Positions 11,431 to 22,725 of a DNA stretch of 64,000 nt are shown here, in pieces; within the stretch, counting starts at the first letter, position 1; every line of letters starts with the position of its first letter. Both the position numbers and the translations under genes were made by a program. Below the pieces are notes generated by a model. The model saw only the letters and a program-made list of their open reading frames with translations, made no database searches and was not told where the DNA came from. Origin of the DNA: Verticillium longisporum (Eukaryota > Ascomycota > Sordariomycetes > Glomerellales > Plectosphaerellaceae); the NCBI GenBank assembly GCA_019188255.1, contig JAETXT010000004.1, forward strand, positions 2,976,001 through 3,040,000, in the 5' to 3' direction.

Positions 11431-11785
11431 GTGAGGGCTGGTTTTGGGATTGGAATAGCATAAGCGGGCGATTGACGGCGCATCAGCCGGGTTTTTTACG
11501 ACATGGTCTATGATAGTGCTATTTTCAAAAGTCTCTAAGCTTGAGGGCCTGAATTGTCCGTCTGATTGTCCACCAACCTCTTTTGTCTCTGGCAGCCTGT
11601 TTGTGTCCGTTGTGTCGTGAACGTCATCGCCTTCCGGCACGGGCACTGTTAGAGGCTTCAATTGACACCGAAATGATTCGCGGCTGAGGCCGAGGTTCCC
11701 ATGCTGCTGCTTTCTGACGCCAAGGACAACAGCCCACCAACGGCCTGATACACAGCAAAACACAGCGACACAGCAAAAGGTATGC
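11431..11785. other. Intergenic, nothing recognised
   Basis: No supported gene. A minus-strand frame of 266 codons across 11032-11832 is a shadow of the phosphorylase gene and repeats. Confidence 0.5.
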
Positions 11786-11857
11786 TTCCGAACCAGGGAA
11801 TCGAACCCTGAGCCTGACGGTGAGAGCGTCAAATGTTAGCCATTACACCAGTTCGGA
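11786..11857 (-). tRNA. tRNA-Glu (CUC)
   Basis: The minus strand folds as a complete 72-nt cloverleaf: acceptor TCCGAAC/GTTCGGA with discriminator A, a 4-bp D stem (GTGT/ACAT), anticodon stem TGACG/CGTCA with loop CTCTCAC giving anticodon CTC, and T arm CAGGG-TTCGATT-CCCTG. There is no intron and no mismatch in the acceptor, anticodon or T stems. Confidence 0.95.
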
Positions 11858-12362
11858 TGTTGATGGCTTCGGGCACGCCAGACGAATTCATGGCGGGCGG
11901 AAGCAGAGATTGCAGAGGGGCTACGAGAGGGGCATGAAGGATCTGACGTTGAGAACCCCATTTGTGAACCCACCAATAACACTATGGGTGATCACGACTA
12001 GCATGCTACTAGGCGGCCACTACCGACGTCCGGAAAAAGTGCCAGGATATGTCACCAGATGCCCATGTCGTGGTGTCCTGTGTCTTGAACTTGAGATACT
12101 CGACGAGAAACAGCGTCGTGTACGGAAAGGCCGTCTGTCGGATGGTCTCCAATTCATAAAGTAACTTGGGCACGTCACATCATGATTGGGTAATTGGAGC
12201 CTCCAACTGGGAATGGCTGGTGACGACAAATCGGTGCTAAATCAAAACGGGGATGCCGAGGCATACCATCCCCATGACGGCATCCGTTGATGGGATCAAC
12301 CAGTGTGCAGTTCGAGGAAATGCTCCAGTGACCATCGCCAGGCGACGCCTCGGGAACATCAA
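11858..12362. other. Intergenic, nothing recognised
   Basis: Between the tRNA and the Zn2Cys6 gene. Open frames (11820-12164 plus, 12020-12229 minus) show no motif. Confidence 0.5.
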
Positions 12363-14677
12363 ATGAACGAGCCCACGAATTTCAAAGACCGCAGGAGACG
12401 GATTGCAAAGGTATGCCAACAACAGTCATGTCGCCGTCTATCAAACATCAAGGCCGAGTGGTCGGTGTCGCTGACCAGTACGCACCAAGGCCTGCGACTC
12501 GTGCCGACAAAAGAAGCTCAAGTGCGATGGTGTAAGACCGGCATGCAGTCGGTGCATGCAGTACGACGTTGCTTGCATGTATGCCGACGTCGCAAAGCCG
12601 CCCTACCGCAGATCAAGGTGAGCACTGCATGCATTGGGGCCGCCCGTCAGCCTGTTCTCTCTCTGACTGAACGATAGAGAGCCACTCACCATCGTTGCTG
12701 GACACATCGTCGGCGGCGGGCATAGCATCCGGGGCTCCCTTGTCAGCCTCCGCGACCTCAGCCCACGGCGAGATCCCGAGGCAGTCTCAAGCTAGCCGGG
12801 AAGGGTCTGCCCCAGATGACCATCAAGATACACCCTCCTACCAGGGACTTATTTTGGGCCGCCCAGACGATCTTCGATACTTTGGTCAGGACGCACCCAT
12901 CAGTAGCCAGGGTTGCCTCTTCAGGAGCCAGATCACTAACACAGCCTAGGCCCGTCTACCACCTTTTCCTCCATATTCCCTCGAACCAGGAACAAGGCCG
13001 AAAGGCATCCAGACGCGGCTTCTTTCGGGAGGATCACCGCCTCGCTGAGGGGTGGCACCTTTTCCAGATGGGTTCATCCCGCATTGCAGCCGCTTTTCGG
13101 CAGAACAGTCCATGAGCCGCTACCAACATGGGAGCAAGCCTTGTCACTGGTCAATGATTACTTCCACCACGAGAATCGGCATCGGCCACTCTTCGATCAC
13201 CCTACTTTCACGGCCTATCTCGGTCGCCAGTACACCGATGATCCGCCACCTGAATCGTCATGGTGGGCCGCCCTGAACATTGTTCTCGCCACGGCCCAAC
13301 GCAGAAAGGCCGGCACAGACTTAAGCAACTGGCAGGAAGCCCTGAACCAGGCCTGGAAGTATGTGCGAAACGCCATGAGCGCGGTCCTTGACATTCTCTT
13401 TCACAACATCAGTCTACTCTCGGTACAGGCTCTGGTGAGCATCGGCCGTTTCTTCCTGGACACCCCCAACCCCAGCCGACATTCATACTGTCATCCTCAG
13501 CAGTGCGTCTCGGTCAGGCCATTGGGTTGCACAAGCAAGACTGTCAGTCCACGCATGAGCGTACTGATCAGAAACAAAGGGCCCGTGTCTTTTGGTGTGC
13601 GACGATTCTGGACCAGCTGGCATGCTCCAAGACTGGAAGGCCGCCCGCGCAAAAAGCAGAGGATTATGCCGTGAGGCTACCAGAAGTATCTGAAGACGAA
13701 ACACTGGGCACATGTGTGTCGGTTGATGGCAAGACCGTCCTGGAGAACTTTCGACTGGACGCTCATCTTTCCACCATCGAAGCGGACAGCTTTCAGAGAC
13801 TGTATTCTGCAGCCACACCAGCGCGAAAATCCCCAGAGGCACAGGCCGCTGTCGAGGATTTGGATCGCCAGCTGGAGCGGTGGGCGAGGAGCATTCCCCC
13901 AGCTGCACGGCCTGGCAGAATTCATGGAAACAACTGGGCAGAGTCAACCCAACCGTACATTTATCGTCTTCACCTGCGATATTATGCTTGCCTTGTCTCG
14001 ATTCATCGGGCCCGAGACTTAGAGGACTTTTGGACCTTGCGGAAGCAGACGGATACTACGAAACCAGCCGAAAGTCTCGGTCCATCGATCCAGAAATGCG
14101 TGGATGCTGCCAGGGCTATGGTGCCACTGTTGTGGAAGGTTCCTCAAAATAGGTGCAGCTTCTACTGGTAAGTGTGCCTTGAACATGTCGTCCTCAAGTT
14201 GATTGACACGTTGGCAGGGACCTTCTCGCGTTCGCCACAACGGCACTTTTCATCATTTACATTTACACGAAGCGAGTTCCGTCAGGGGACCGCCCCTGGC
14301 AGGACCTTGAGGACATGAGGAGCATTGTGCGGTTTATGCGAACTCAGATCGACCATGGAGCCGATTCCTTCATTCACGACCTGCAAGTCGCGGCTGAAGC
14401 TGCCTGCGATTCTTCTGAGGCGGCTGTGACCCATGCCAACGTCATTACAGCGGATCGTTCTGCGCATGATCGAGGGTCCAGCAGTCTTACTGCCCACCAG
14501 ACTGCTTATGATGATTCTCAGGACAAGAGCATGGCAATAGATGGAGCTGCGTCTTTTGAAGCTCCTGAGCCGCTTGAAGGGCTTGACTCTTTGCATCAGC
14601 AACTTCTGGCGTTTCCGTGGTCGTTCCTGGAGAATGACCTTAGTTTTGGCAATGACCTCACGGGATTTGGTTTCTAA
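12363..14677 (+). CDS. Zn2Cys6 fungal transcription factor (one-base frameshift in this assembly)
   Basis: A nuclear regulator of the Gal4 class. Exons 12363-12410, 12490-12617, 12682-12884, 12950-14167 and 14218-14677. The binuclear zinc cluster begins at the splice of exons 1-2 and follows C-x2-C-x6-C-x6-C-x2-C-x6-C (ACDSCRQKKLKC, then CSRC), preceded by basic RRRRIAK. A Ser/Pro-rich linker leads to the fungal-specific regulatory domain, seen in HRPLFDHPTF, the RLGQAIGLH/FWCATILD segment and PYIYRLHLRYYA. The frame breaks at the CCCC run 13470-13473: one more C joins FFLDTPNP to QPTFILSS. With it, all exons sum to 685 codons plus stop. Position beside the CoA-transferase/AtuA pair suggests it controls them; this is inference. 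Confidence 0.82.
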
Positions 14678-14765
14678 CACGTTCTGGTTTACTCAGATGT
14701 CTCACCAGAATAAATGTACTATTCATGTGCATTCTTAACATACGGAAGGTTACAGAGAGACATAC

Positions 14766-16465
14766 TTATAGACGAGACACCGATTCGTGGTCCAACCAAT
14801 GGGGTGTCGAACGCCCCCTCCTCCCTGACGGAATCGACCATTCCAACTTGGACGACGAAAACTTGAATGCAGGTGCCAACACATGAATGTCTTCCTTCAA
14901 GCCATACTCAGCCCCACTCATAGGCCAAAAGAAGTCTGGCCGAGTGAACAGGTCAGGGCGCACTTTCTTGAATGACCCAAAAGTCTTTTGCACTAAGACG
15001 GCCATGTCATCAAAGTGACGGGGACCAAACGAGGGATCCCGTGCCCTTAGCTCCTGCTGTTGTTGCGCAGAATAAAACCCGAGACGAGTCAGCCAGATGT
15101 TATACTGGTCAGACTGATGTCAATGTCAAAAGTCTTGCCCTCCGTTGTTCTAGCATGCAGTGCTTGCATTGCAGCAACAGCACCAACAAGCCCAGTCTGA
15201 TAATCAGAGTTTGCTGTCGTGATATTAGAATTATGAAAAGATTCTTTGAGAGGAGTTTGTAACTTACGTAGGAGCGGGACAACCGGTTCATCCAGCCCGA
15301 GGAATTTTCCTTGCACATGTGCGAGGCCTACCAGGTAGTCACTGATCTGCTGCCATCCTGACCGCCCAGCCAGCGGGCCGTCAAATCCGTAGCAGTTCTC
15401 CCGCATATAGATCAAGCTCGGGTTCAGCGCTCTCAGCACCTCGGTGCTGAAACCAAGTTTCGCTAGTGCCGTTGGCCGGAATCCATCGACAAGTAGGTCT
15501 GCATCCTTGACCAATTCCCTGAGCTTGTCTCTGCCCTCATCCGTCTTCAGATTCAGGTTTGTGTCCCTCTTGCCGGTTTGCAAGTCGACCATGGTAGCTG
15601 CATACTCCGGCAACGCGTCGCAGGACACACGTAGAACCTCGGCGCCGAGAACAGCCAGAATTTTCGAGACCGCTGGCGCGGCTATGACTCGAGACAAGTC
15701 CAAGACTTTGATCCCGGCAAGTGGTTTGAGGTCTTTGCTGCCCTCGGGACGAGGCCAGGCCTTGCGAGGTGCGGGGATCGGTGTCACTGACCAGAGCGGC
15801 TTTTCGGCCATGGCTTTGCCTTGCTCGCTGGAGTGGAACTCTTCTGGAGCAAGGCAGACAACGCCAGCTTGTCGATATTGGTTGTTCGCCACCCGCTCAA
15901 TCTCTTGAGAATCCCATTGCGCGACCTTTTCAGAGTAAAGCCTGAATTCTTCATCCGCCGTGACGTCGGATTCCTCGATGCCGAGCATGGCCATCGTTGG
16001 TTTGGCATTCATGGATCCGTGGAGATGATACCATCTACCATCTTTGGTCTTGTAGACATTTGTTGCATACCGATGGATTTGCGTTGAGTTGTCGTGGATA
16101 TCCATGGCAGCCAACTCCTTTCCAAGCTGTTCATGCTGAATGAAGGACTTGCCGCCAACCATTGGCAGCAGGACCGAGCCCAGGAATAGTGTTGCAAGGT
16201 CGGTGTTGACTTCGATATCCTGGTAGTCGATGTGATAGCGCTCTGATGCGATGACATTGGCGGCTGTTGCAGCTAGTGCCGTCAGCGCGGAAGATGACTC
16301 GGTAAACTTGGCGGGCGTCAAGACAAATGGCCTCGGATCCGCGCTCGTGAAATTCACTTTCTTGGCTGCCTCTCTGAAGGATGCGGGTAGGCCCAAACGA
16401 GTGTCATTGAGGAGTACCTCATTGAGAACCCGAGCTGCTTCTTCGGTAACGGAGCAATCGGTCAT
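14766..16465 (-). CDS. CaiB/BaiF family (class III) CoA-transferase (one-base frameshift in this assembly)
   Basis: Family III CoA-transferases move CoA between carboxylic acids, usually to activate a substrate for beta-oxidation-like breakdown. Start ATG 16465-16463; exon 1 to 15268, intron 15214-15267 (GTAAGT..ACAG), exon 2 to TAA 14768-14766. The characteristic second-half motif is seen as LAGIKVLDLSRVIAAPAVSKILAVLGAEVL, in two pieces of family sequence around residues 245-275, then NLNLKTDEGR and DADLLVDGFRPTALAKLG. A GG at 15108-15109 is one G short: with it SLTQYNIWLTRLGFYS reads on to LVQKTFG and the stop, and the total is 548 residues. Without it the frame ends at ISLTSITSG. The gene diverges from the AtuA-like gene over a 439-bp shared promoter. 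Confidence 0.85.
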
Positions 16466-16904
16466 GTTGGGAATTTTAGATGACTGAGATCAGGATTGAT
16501 GAATGACTACAGTTGACATTCAAGACGGGGTCAAGTCTGAGTGTGCTCGCAGTCAATCTATAGGCGGTGATCTTGGGGGCAAGCGGAGTTCTGCGTACCG
16601 GCTTGCCGGCCGGAGTTCTGCGCAACACTCCGAAGATCGACACTCGAGAGCGCGAAACTCCGGCAGCGCGATGGCTTCGCCACCATCATGGCTCGAGACC
16701 TTCCCCAATTCTCCAAAGAATGATGACGCGAAACTCCGGCTCTCACCTGTTAAATGAATAGCCTCGGCGATTCCAACTGCCGGTGCAGCCGGTCAATGTC
16801 ATGAGAGGTACTCCAAAGTTGGCTATAAGGGCGAGCTAAGTATCTGCTGCATTCTTTGAGCCCCTGTCGTAAGTTCATTTGAACTCGGATCATACGTGGT
16901 CATC
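16466..16904. promoter_or_regulatory. Shared divergent promoter with repeated CGGAGT/ACTCCG elements
   Basis: Lies between the ATGs of the CoA-transferase (minus) and the AtuA-like gene (plus). It holds two copies of CGGAGTTCTGCG (16584-16595, 16611-16622), two copies of GCGAAACTCCGGC (16652-16664, 16728-16740) and one ACTCCG (16627-16632). CGG-type half sites are the usual targets of Zn2Cys6 proteins, and one such gene lies next door at 12363-14677. Binding is inference. Confidence 0.5.
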
Positions 16905-17626
16905 ATGGCATCAAATCCAAAATGGCGAGAAGGCGACTTTGGGGTGAGGCCGGTTCGCATCGCGAACTGTTCGGGATACCATGGTACCAGCATACGTTCA
17001 CCAGACTTCTCATCCGGTATTGGCTGATCAATCAACCATAGGGGACCCGCCATCTGAGATGTACAAGCAGGCTAAACTTGGTGACGTCGATTTCATCACA
17101 GGCGACTACCTTGCTGGTAATGACACCTAACCCCGGCGCATCTTGAGGCCAGTGATTGAGAGCGTTCTAGAGGTCAATATCGCAAATAATGCCGAAGCCT
17201 TTGCTCAAGGCAAACACCCAGGCTACGAGGAAACTGCTTGGGAAGGCATCCGACAAGCAATTGATGTGATTGCAGAGAAGAAGATCAAGGTGGCCATCAA
17301 CGGCGGCGCCCTGAACCCTCAAGGCCTTGCCAGGAAAGTAGCTGAGCTGGTAAGATGACTTCTGCGGCATCGCTGAACGACAGAAGACTAAGGCTACATT
17401 ACAGGTCAATAGCAAAGGCTACGACATGCGTGTAGCTTACGTCTCAGGAGATGACATCCTGCCTCAACTTGGGCGTGATACAATGCCACAGGGGCCTGAC
17501 GAATCTCTCCCTCACCTCGATGCAGCGAATCCGCATATAAATCTTCTCCCTGAACAACGCAATTCTCGAAGAGTAATCGAGAGCCACATAAGATCGTATC
17601 CGCCAATGCTTACCTCGGTGCGCATA

Positions 17627-18101
17627 CTTAGTAATGCACCCCGATCAAATATAATAAATCAAATCATTAAATAGCTAAATAAATAGACCGATTTCCTATA
17701 ATTAAATAACTAAATCTATAGTATTTCGATATTTAGATATTTAATAAATATTTAAATATATATTTAAGCCTAGAATATAGCTATTCTAAGCCCTAGGACT
17801 TATAAAAAGGCTTATCTAATTAATTAAAAAGTTATACTATTAATAAGAAGGAGTCTCTTATTAATAGTATAATAATGCTAATAGTAGGATTCGAACCTAT
17901 AGCCTCTAATAGGGTACTAGAGATCTTAGTTAATTAAGCTACTAGCTTCTATTAATATCTATAAAGAAGACTCTATTTATATTATCTAATACGCTTATAC
18001 CTATATATATAGGGTATTAGAACTTAGAATAATTCCCCTGAAATTATAATTCTATTAATATAGTAATTCTATTAACGTAGCTTATTTATAACGTCGCTAT
18101 A
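17627..18101. repeat. AT-rich, RIP-like block (outer element, left part)
   Basis: Composed almost wholly of A/T with very many TA steps and hardly any CG, in sharp contrast to the GC-rich host exon that ends at 17626. This is what repeat-induced point mutation leaves. It contains the tRNA-like relic at 17877-17946. Confidence 0.8.
17877..17946 (-). pseudogene. tRNA-like relic
   Basis: On the minus strand a 70-nt cloverleaf can be drawn: acceptor GCTAGTA/TATTAGC, anticodon stem TCTAG/TTAGA with loop TACCCTA, and a perfect B box GGTTCGAATCC. U33 is missing (A instead) and the D and T stems are weakened, so it is probably dead or mutated by C-to-T/G-to-A changes. Being inside the outer transposable element, it may be a captured tRNA or a tRNA-derived promoter of a SINE-like sequence. 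Confidence 0.5.
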
Positions 18102-18534
18102 TGTTACGACCTGGCAGCTTCCGAAGGGGGAACACTGTCAGAGGGTTGGGGTTGCTGTTTGCAGAAGCTTAGGTTGTGACTCTGAGACGATGTGGTGTCG
18201 TAAGGCGTTGCGCACTCGTTACAATGAATACAAGGTAAGACTTAGATTGATCACTGTCGTGAGAAAGAATGTATCTACAAGTACCGAATGCCCGTCCTTA
18301 TATACCTGTCATTCTGTCCTTGTCGTGTTGGGTTGGTGAGTCCATGTTGGATGGCTCACCTTTCTTGTCGTGATCCTGTTGCTTGGGTCACGGTGTGGTT
18401 AGTGACCGGATCACTTTGAGAATCGTGATCTGGTCACGGTCACGTGAGTGATCCTGTGGGTCCGTGCGGCGCGTCCGATCGCCTGCGGGGTGTCCTGCCT
18501 GGTGTCCTGGTGACGACCGGGCTGGGGCGTTACA
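18102..18534 (+). repeat. Gypsy 5' LTR
   Basis: 433 bp, TG..CA ends, TATATA at about 18299-18304 as the likely promoter. It matches the 3' LTR base for base by eye. Confidence 0.93.
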
Positions 18535-18555
18535 TGATTCTCCTCCTCCAGGTCG

Positions 18556-20136
18556 ATGTCCCAGCGACCCTTACTTGTAAGCGCCGCACCCCAGGTAATT
18601 ATGTCCCTCAACTTGTTCTTCCTTCATGATACTAACGAAATGTCGAGTCGTGTCGAAAAACCAAAGTCCCTGTCTGCTCGAAAGCGACAAGAACAGTTTG
18701 ATTTTATTGAGCTTCGTGGCTACGACGTCATGCCGTGTTCCTTCTGCCAACGGAAGGGTTGGAAGTGTCGTATGGTGGAGGGCGTCAGTCGCTGCTCCGA
18801 ATGCGTTCGTCGCGGTCGTCAAAATCGACGATCGCCAGTACGAACGCAGAATAGAAAAGGGACGAAAGCCCGCTATAGGACCATGGAACCCTCGCATTCC
18901 CCACCACCGATCCAATCAAGGACGCAAGTACCAGCACGACAAACCCCGCGTCAGCACGGCTTGGGGACAGACCACCCATGCAGGACCCATGGAGCTCGAC
19001 AATACCAGACATGGCAAACCGAAGGATCTCAAGGACATGAAATGCTACAACTGCGGCAAAAACGGGCATATGGCTCGAGAATGCCGGCAACCTAAGAAGC
19101 CCTGGAAACCCGTAAACGAACGACAGCTCAACCATACTCAACACCAGGACCATGCCAAAACTAACTGGACCTTCTGTTACCAGGATGATTGCCTGACCCA
19201 CAAGGACAGTAAGGAACAGAATGGATGGTTCCCCAGGGCACCTACGGGACAAAGAACCCTGGCCATGATGGTCACCACCAGGAAGGAAAGACGAATTCAG
19301 AAATGGGCCCAGCAAGTAACGCCGGAGACCCAGGAAATCGATACAGACGAAGAAAGGGCTTATGAACAAGCTCACCCGGAACCACAGGCCGCACTCCACG
19401 TTGGACTTATGAGCAACGAGGAATGGGACGAATACACGCAAGCAAGCCAGGAGGAGGAACCCCGTTGGGACAACTTCAACTCCACATCCCAACACAGACC
19501 TACGCCGTTAGCAACCCTAGTGAGGATTACGATCCCCTTGTACCGTGGGACGAACTCATCTACTACGGGACCAAGCCATGGAAGGCCAGCGCCCGAAAGC
19601 AAGAAAGCACGAAAGAAAACGTACGACTCATGGTAGGAGACCATCCAGCACTCCACCACGCCCACGAACAACACTATCAGTTGTTTTGGCCCGAATGTGT
19701 CTACGACGACTGCGAATATCATTTCAAAGAGAAAGCCGCGCACCGGTTTCTCCCGCGCAACCACTGGACCGAGCCACGAGTAACGGTAGAGTTCGAACAG
19801 GAAAGTCGCAAATGGATCCTACACATGGACGAATACAGTCAAGGTCGGCTCACGTTCCGACCAGACCCCGCTTATCACGACAAATGCTACCAAGACCATG
19901 CCAGATGGGAGGACTGCGATAATGACGCGTGCATAAAGCACTATATGGCCAAGGCCAGAGATTGGAGGCTTCACCGTATGAAACACGTCAAGAAGCCACT
20001 CTTCAGGGTCCATTATAAGGACGACGACAACCTCGACCCAAGCAATCTAAACACAACGTGGCCACCTACCACGCCGCCGCCTTCGGGAAAAGGCAAGCGT
20101 CGGTCGGACAGGGACAACGACCGACGAAGGAAGTAA
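18556..20136 (+). CDS. Gypsy gag, defective
   Basis: Starts at ATG 18556 just behind the LTR. The N-terminal part carries a cysteine cluster (CSFCQRKGWKC...CSEC) and then changes frame near 18830, where the central gag region seems to have been lost. It resumes as a nucleocapsid-like stretch with a CCHC zinc knuckle (CYNCGKNGHMAREC) near 19045. A further one-base shift near 19480 (TTCAACTCC, one C short) leads into the frame that is open to TAA 20136. A GGGAAAA heptamer precedes the stop. The protein would package element RNA; in this copy it cannot be made whole. Confidence 0.7.
20085..20091 (+). other. Candidate -1 ribosomal frameshift site (GGGAAAA)
   Basis: In the gag frame the codons are TCG GGA AAA, so the heptamer has the canonical X XXY YYZ phase. 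Slipping back one base continues as RQASVGQGQR, exactly the pol frame that is open from 20058. Gag ends 45 bases later at 20136. Confidence 0.6.
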
Positions 20137-22358
20137 GAGCGATCTGCTCAGCCGAACGAACCCACGGCACGAATCACCTCTACGTGAGAATAAACGTAGG
20201 AGGACGATGGGCAAGCGCGCTACTAGACAGCGGCGCCCAGGGCAACTACATGAGCCCCGAATACATCAACAAGAATAAGATCACATGGAAATATAAGGAG
20301 GAACCCTATCAACTCAGCACGGTGGAAGGACAAGCGGTCTCATACGGAGGAGGGATCGTGAACACGGAGACTGCGCCCCTCCAGGTGTTCATCTCTCGCC
20401 GTCAAGGTCACATAACCTTCGACATCACCAACATGGGAGGAAAACAAATCATCCTAGGCATCCCATGGCTCAGACAATGGAACCCTCAGATTGACTGGAC
20501 AGCTGGCCGCGTCCAGTGGAGTACGTCAGCCCCTGAGGAAAGACCCACGAGCGGTCTCTCAAGCGACCTCCAACTAGCCCTCACGAATAGGGACAACTCA
20601 GAGGAGACAACCCCGGAGGAGCTCACAACAGAACAGCAAGAAAGACTGCAGAACGTACCCAAGGAATACTGGAAGTACGAAAAGATCTTCAGGGAAGAAG
20701 TCGACACGGTGCTACCTAAGCACACACACTACGACCACGAAATCCCAATCAAGGAAGGAGAGAGCCCCCGATTCAACAAGATCTACGGATTGAACCCTCG
20801 ACAGATGGATACTCTCGACGAGTATCTCAAGGAGAACCTCAGAAAAGGATACATCCGACCATCGACATCCCCAGCAGGATACCCGATTCTCTTTGTGCCA
20901 AAGAAGAATGGCAAGGAAAGACTATGCGTCGACTACAGACAGTTGAACGACATTACCATCAAGAACTGCTACCCATTGCCTCTGATATCAGAACTCAGGG
21001 ACGCATTAGCAGGAGCCAATTGGTTCACAGCGCTCGATCTCAAAGGAGCATATAACCTCATCCGCATCAAGGATGGAGAGGAATGGAAAACGGCATTCCG
21101 AACACGACGAGGACACTACGAGTACTTGGTCATGCCATTCGGATTGACCAACGCCCCCGCAACCTTCCAAAACATGATCAACGATGTACTGCGAGAATTC
21201 CTGGACGTCTTCGTGGTGGTATATCTCGATGACATTCTGATCTTCTCGAAGACAATGGAAGAACACAAGGGACACGTCCACCAGGTCCTCACACGACTAC
21301 ACCAGCACGAGCTGTTAGTAGAACCAGAAAAAGCCAAGTTCCACACACAGGAAGTAGATTTCCTAGGGTATACGATCACCCCAGGAGAAATCAGGATGGA
21401 AAAATCCAAAGTGGCAGCCATCAGGGAATGGCCTACACCAAAGAACGTCAAGGACGTCAGAGCATTCCTCGGTTTCGTCAACTTCTACCGACGATTCCTA
21501 AAAGGATACAGCAAGACTGCCAATCCTTTGACGAGCCTCACGGTCAAGGAAATAGAGTTCGCATGGAACGAACCCCAAGAAAAGGCATTTCGCCAAATTA
21601 TCGATGCCGTCCTCAGCGAACCAGTCCTCCGAATGATAGACCCCGAAAAACCCATGGAAGTCGAGACAGATGCCTCCGACTTCGCCATTGGAGGACAGTT
21701 AGGACAAAGGGACGACCAAGGACGATTGCACCCAGTAGCATTCTTCTCGAAAAAGCTACACGGACCAGAGCTCAACTATCAGATACACGACAAAGAACTC
21801 ATGGCAATCATCGAAGCCTTCAAAGAATGGAGAACGTATCTCTCCGGAGCACGACACGAAGTCAAGGTCTACACTGACCACAAGAATCTTGCACACTTCA
21901 CAACGAACAAAGACCTCAACAAACGACAGATTAGATGGGCGGAATTCCTCTCGGAATTCAACTTCACCATCATCTACCGCAAAGGATCTGAGAATGGCAG
22001 GGCAGATATCTTGAGCAGACGCTCAGACCACGAACAAACCACACCCCCAAACAATAACGCAATCCTCGCAAGCGACAAAGAAGGAAATCTAATCCCGTAC
22101 CACCGTACCTTGGCGGTCACCACACGAATAAAACCCGCCAAGCCACCCAAGAGCACCACAGAGCTCATCGAACAAGTCCACGGGGCCAAGGCCCACGGAC
22201 ACCAAGGAGTAGCGAAAACATTCGCCCGACTCAGAAAACATCACGACTTCAAAGGAACCAGACAGGACGTCACAGCAGTGATCAAAATGTTACGACCTGG
22301 CAGCTTCCGAAGGGGGAACACTGTCAGAGGGTTGGGGTTGCTGTTTGCAGAAGCTTAG
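20092..22358 (+). CDS. Gypsy pol: protease, reverse transcriptase, RNase H, truncated integrase
   Basis: The pol frame is open from 20058 without its own good start, in line with frameshift expression from gag. Domains in order: retropepsin-like protease with LLDSGAQGNYM near 20225; reverse transcriptase with FVPKKNGKERLCVDYR, LDLKGAYNLIRI and the catalytic VYLDDILIFS near 21222; RNase H with ETDASDFAIGG near 21665 and YTDHKNL near 21870; integrase zinc domain start (HGHQGVAKTFARLRKH) near 22195. At 22287 the coding sequence meets the 3' LTR and the last 23 residues are read from it. The DDE integrase core and chromodomain region are absent. Confidence 0.88.
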
Positions 22359-22720
22359 GTTGTGACTCTGAGACGATGTGGTGTCGTAAGGCGTTGCGCA
22401 CTCGTTACAATGAATACAAGGTAAGACTTAGATTGATCACTGTCGTGAGAAAGAATGTATCTACAAGTACCGAATGCCCGTCCTTATATACCTGTCATTC
22501 TGTCCTTGTCGTGTTGGGTTGGTGAGTCCATGTTGGATGGCTCACCTTTCTTGTCGTGATCCTGTTGCTTGGGTCACGGTGTGGTTAGTGACCGGATCAC
22601 TTTGAGAATCGTGATCTGGTCACGGTCACGTGAGTGATCCTGTGGGTCCGTGCGGCGCGTCCGATCGCCTGCGGGGTGTCCTGCCTGGTGTCCTGGTGAC
22701 GACCGGGCTGGGGCGTTACA
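22288..22720 (+). repeat. Gypsy 3' LTR
   Basis: Same length and sequence as the 5' LTR. No polypurine tract is visible before it; the preceding bases are GTGATCAAAA. Confidence 0.93.
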
Positions 22721-22725
22721 CTATA

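Larger units (their letters stand above)
18102..22720 (+). mobile_element. Ty3/Gypsy LTR retrotransposon, internally deleted
   Basis: Two 433-bp LTRs (18102-18534 and 22288-22720), both TGTTACGACC...GGGGCGTTACA and identical as far as I can read, are flanked by the 5-bp duplication CTATA (18097-18101, 22721-22725). Inside lie gag and a pol with protease, reverse transcriptase and RNase H. The integrase is cut off just after its zinc-binding start and runs straight into the first base of the 3' LTR, and the middle of gag also seems to be missing. The element is thus defective but recently inserted. 4,619 bp in all. Confidence 0.92.

Noticed and set aside
10427..11461. 344-codon minus frame over the Ap4A phosphorylase
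   Set aside because: Antisense shadow that also crosses both introns and the tandem repeats.
12618..12681. A frameshift at the third exon of the Zn2Cys6 gene
   Set aside because: Using the AG at 12680-12681 rather than 12676-12677 as acceptor restores the frame without any base change.
12885..12949. A second apparent frameshift near the LRYFG segment of the Zn2Cys6 gene
   Set aside because: A normal 65-nt intron (GTCAGG..CCTAG with a CTAAC branch site) explains it and gives RYFGPSTTF.
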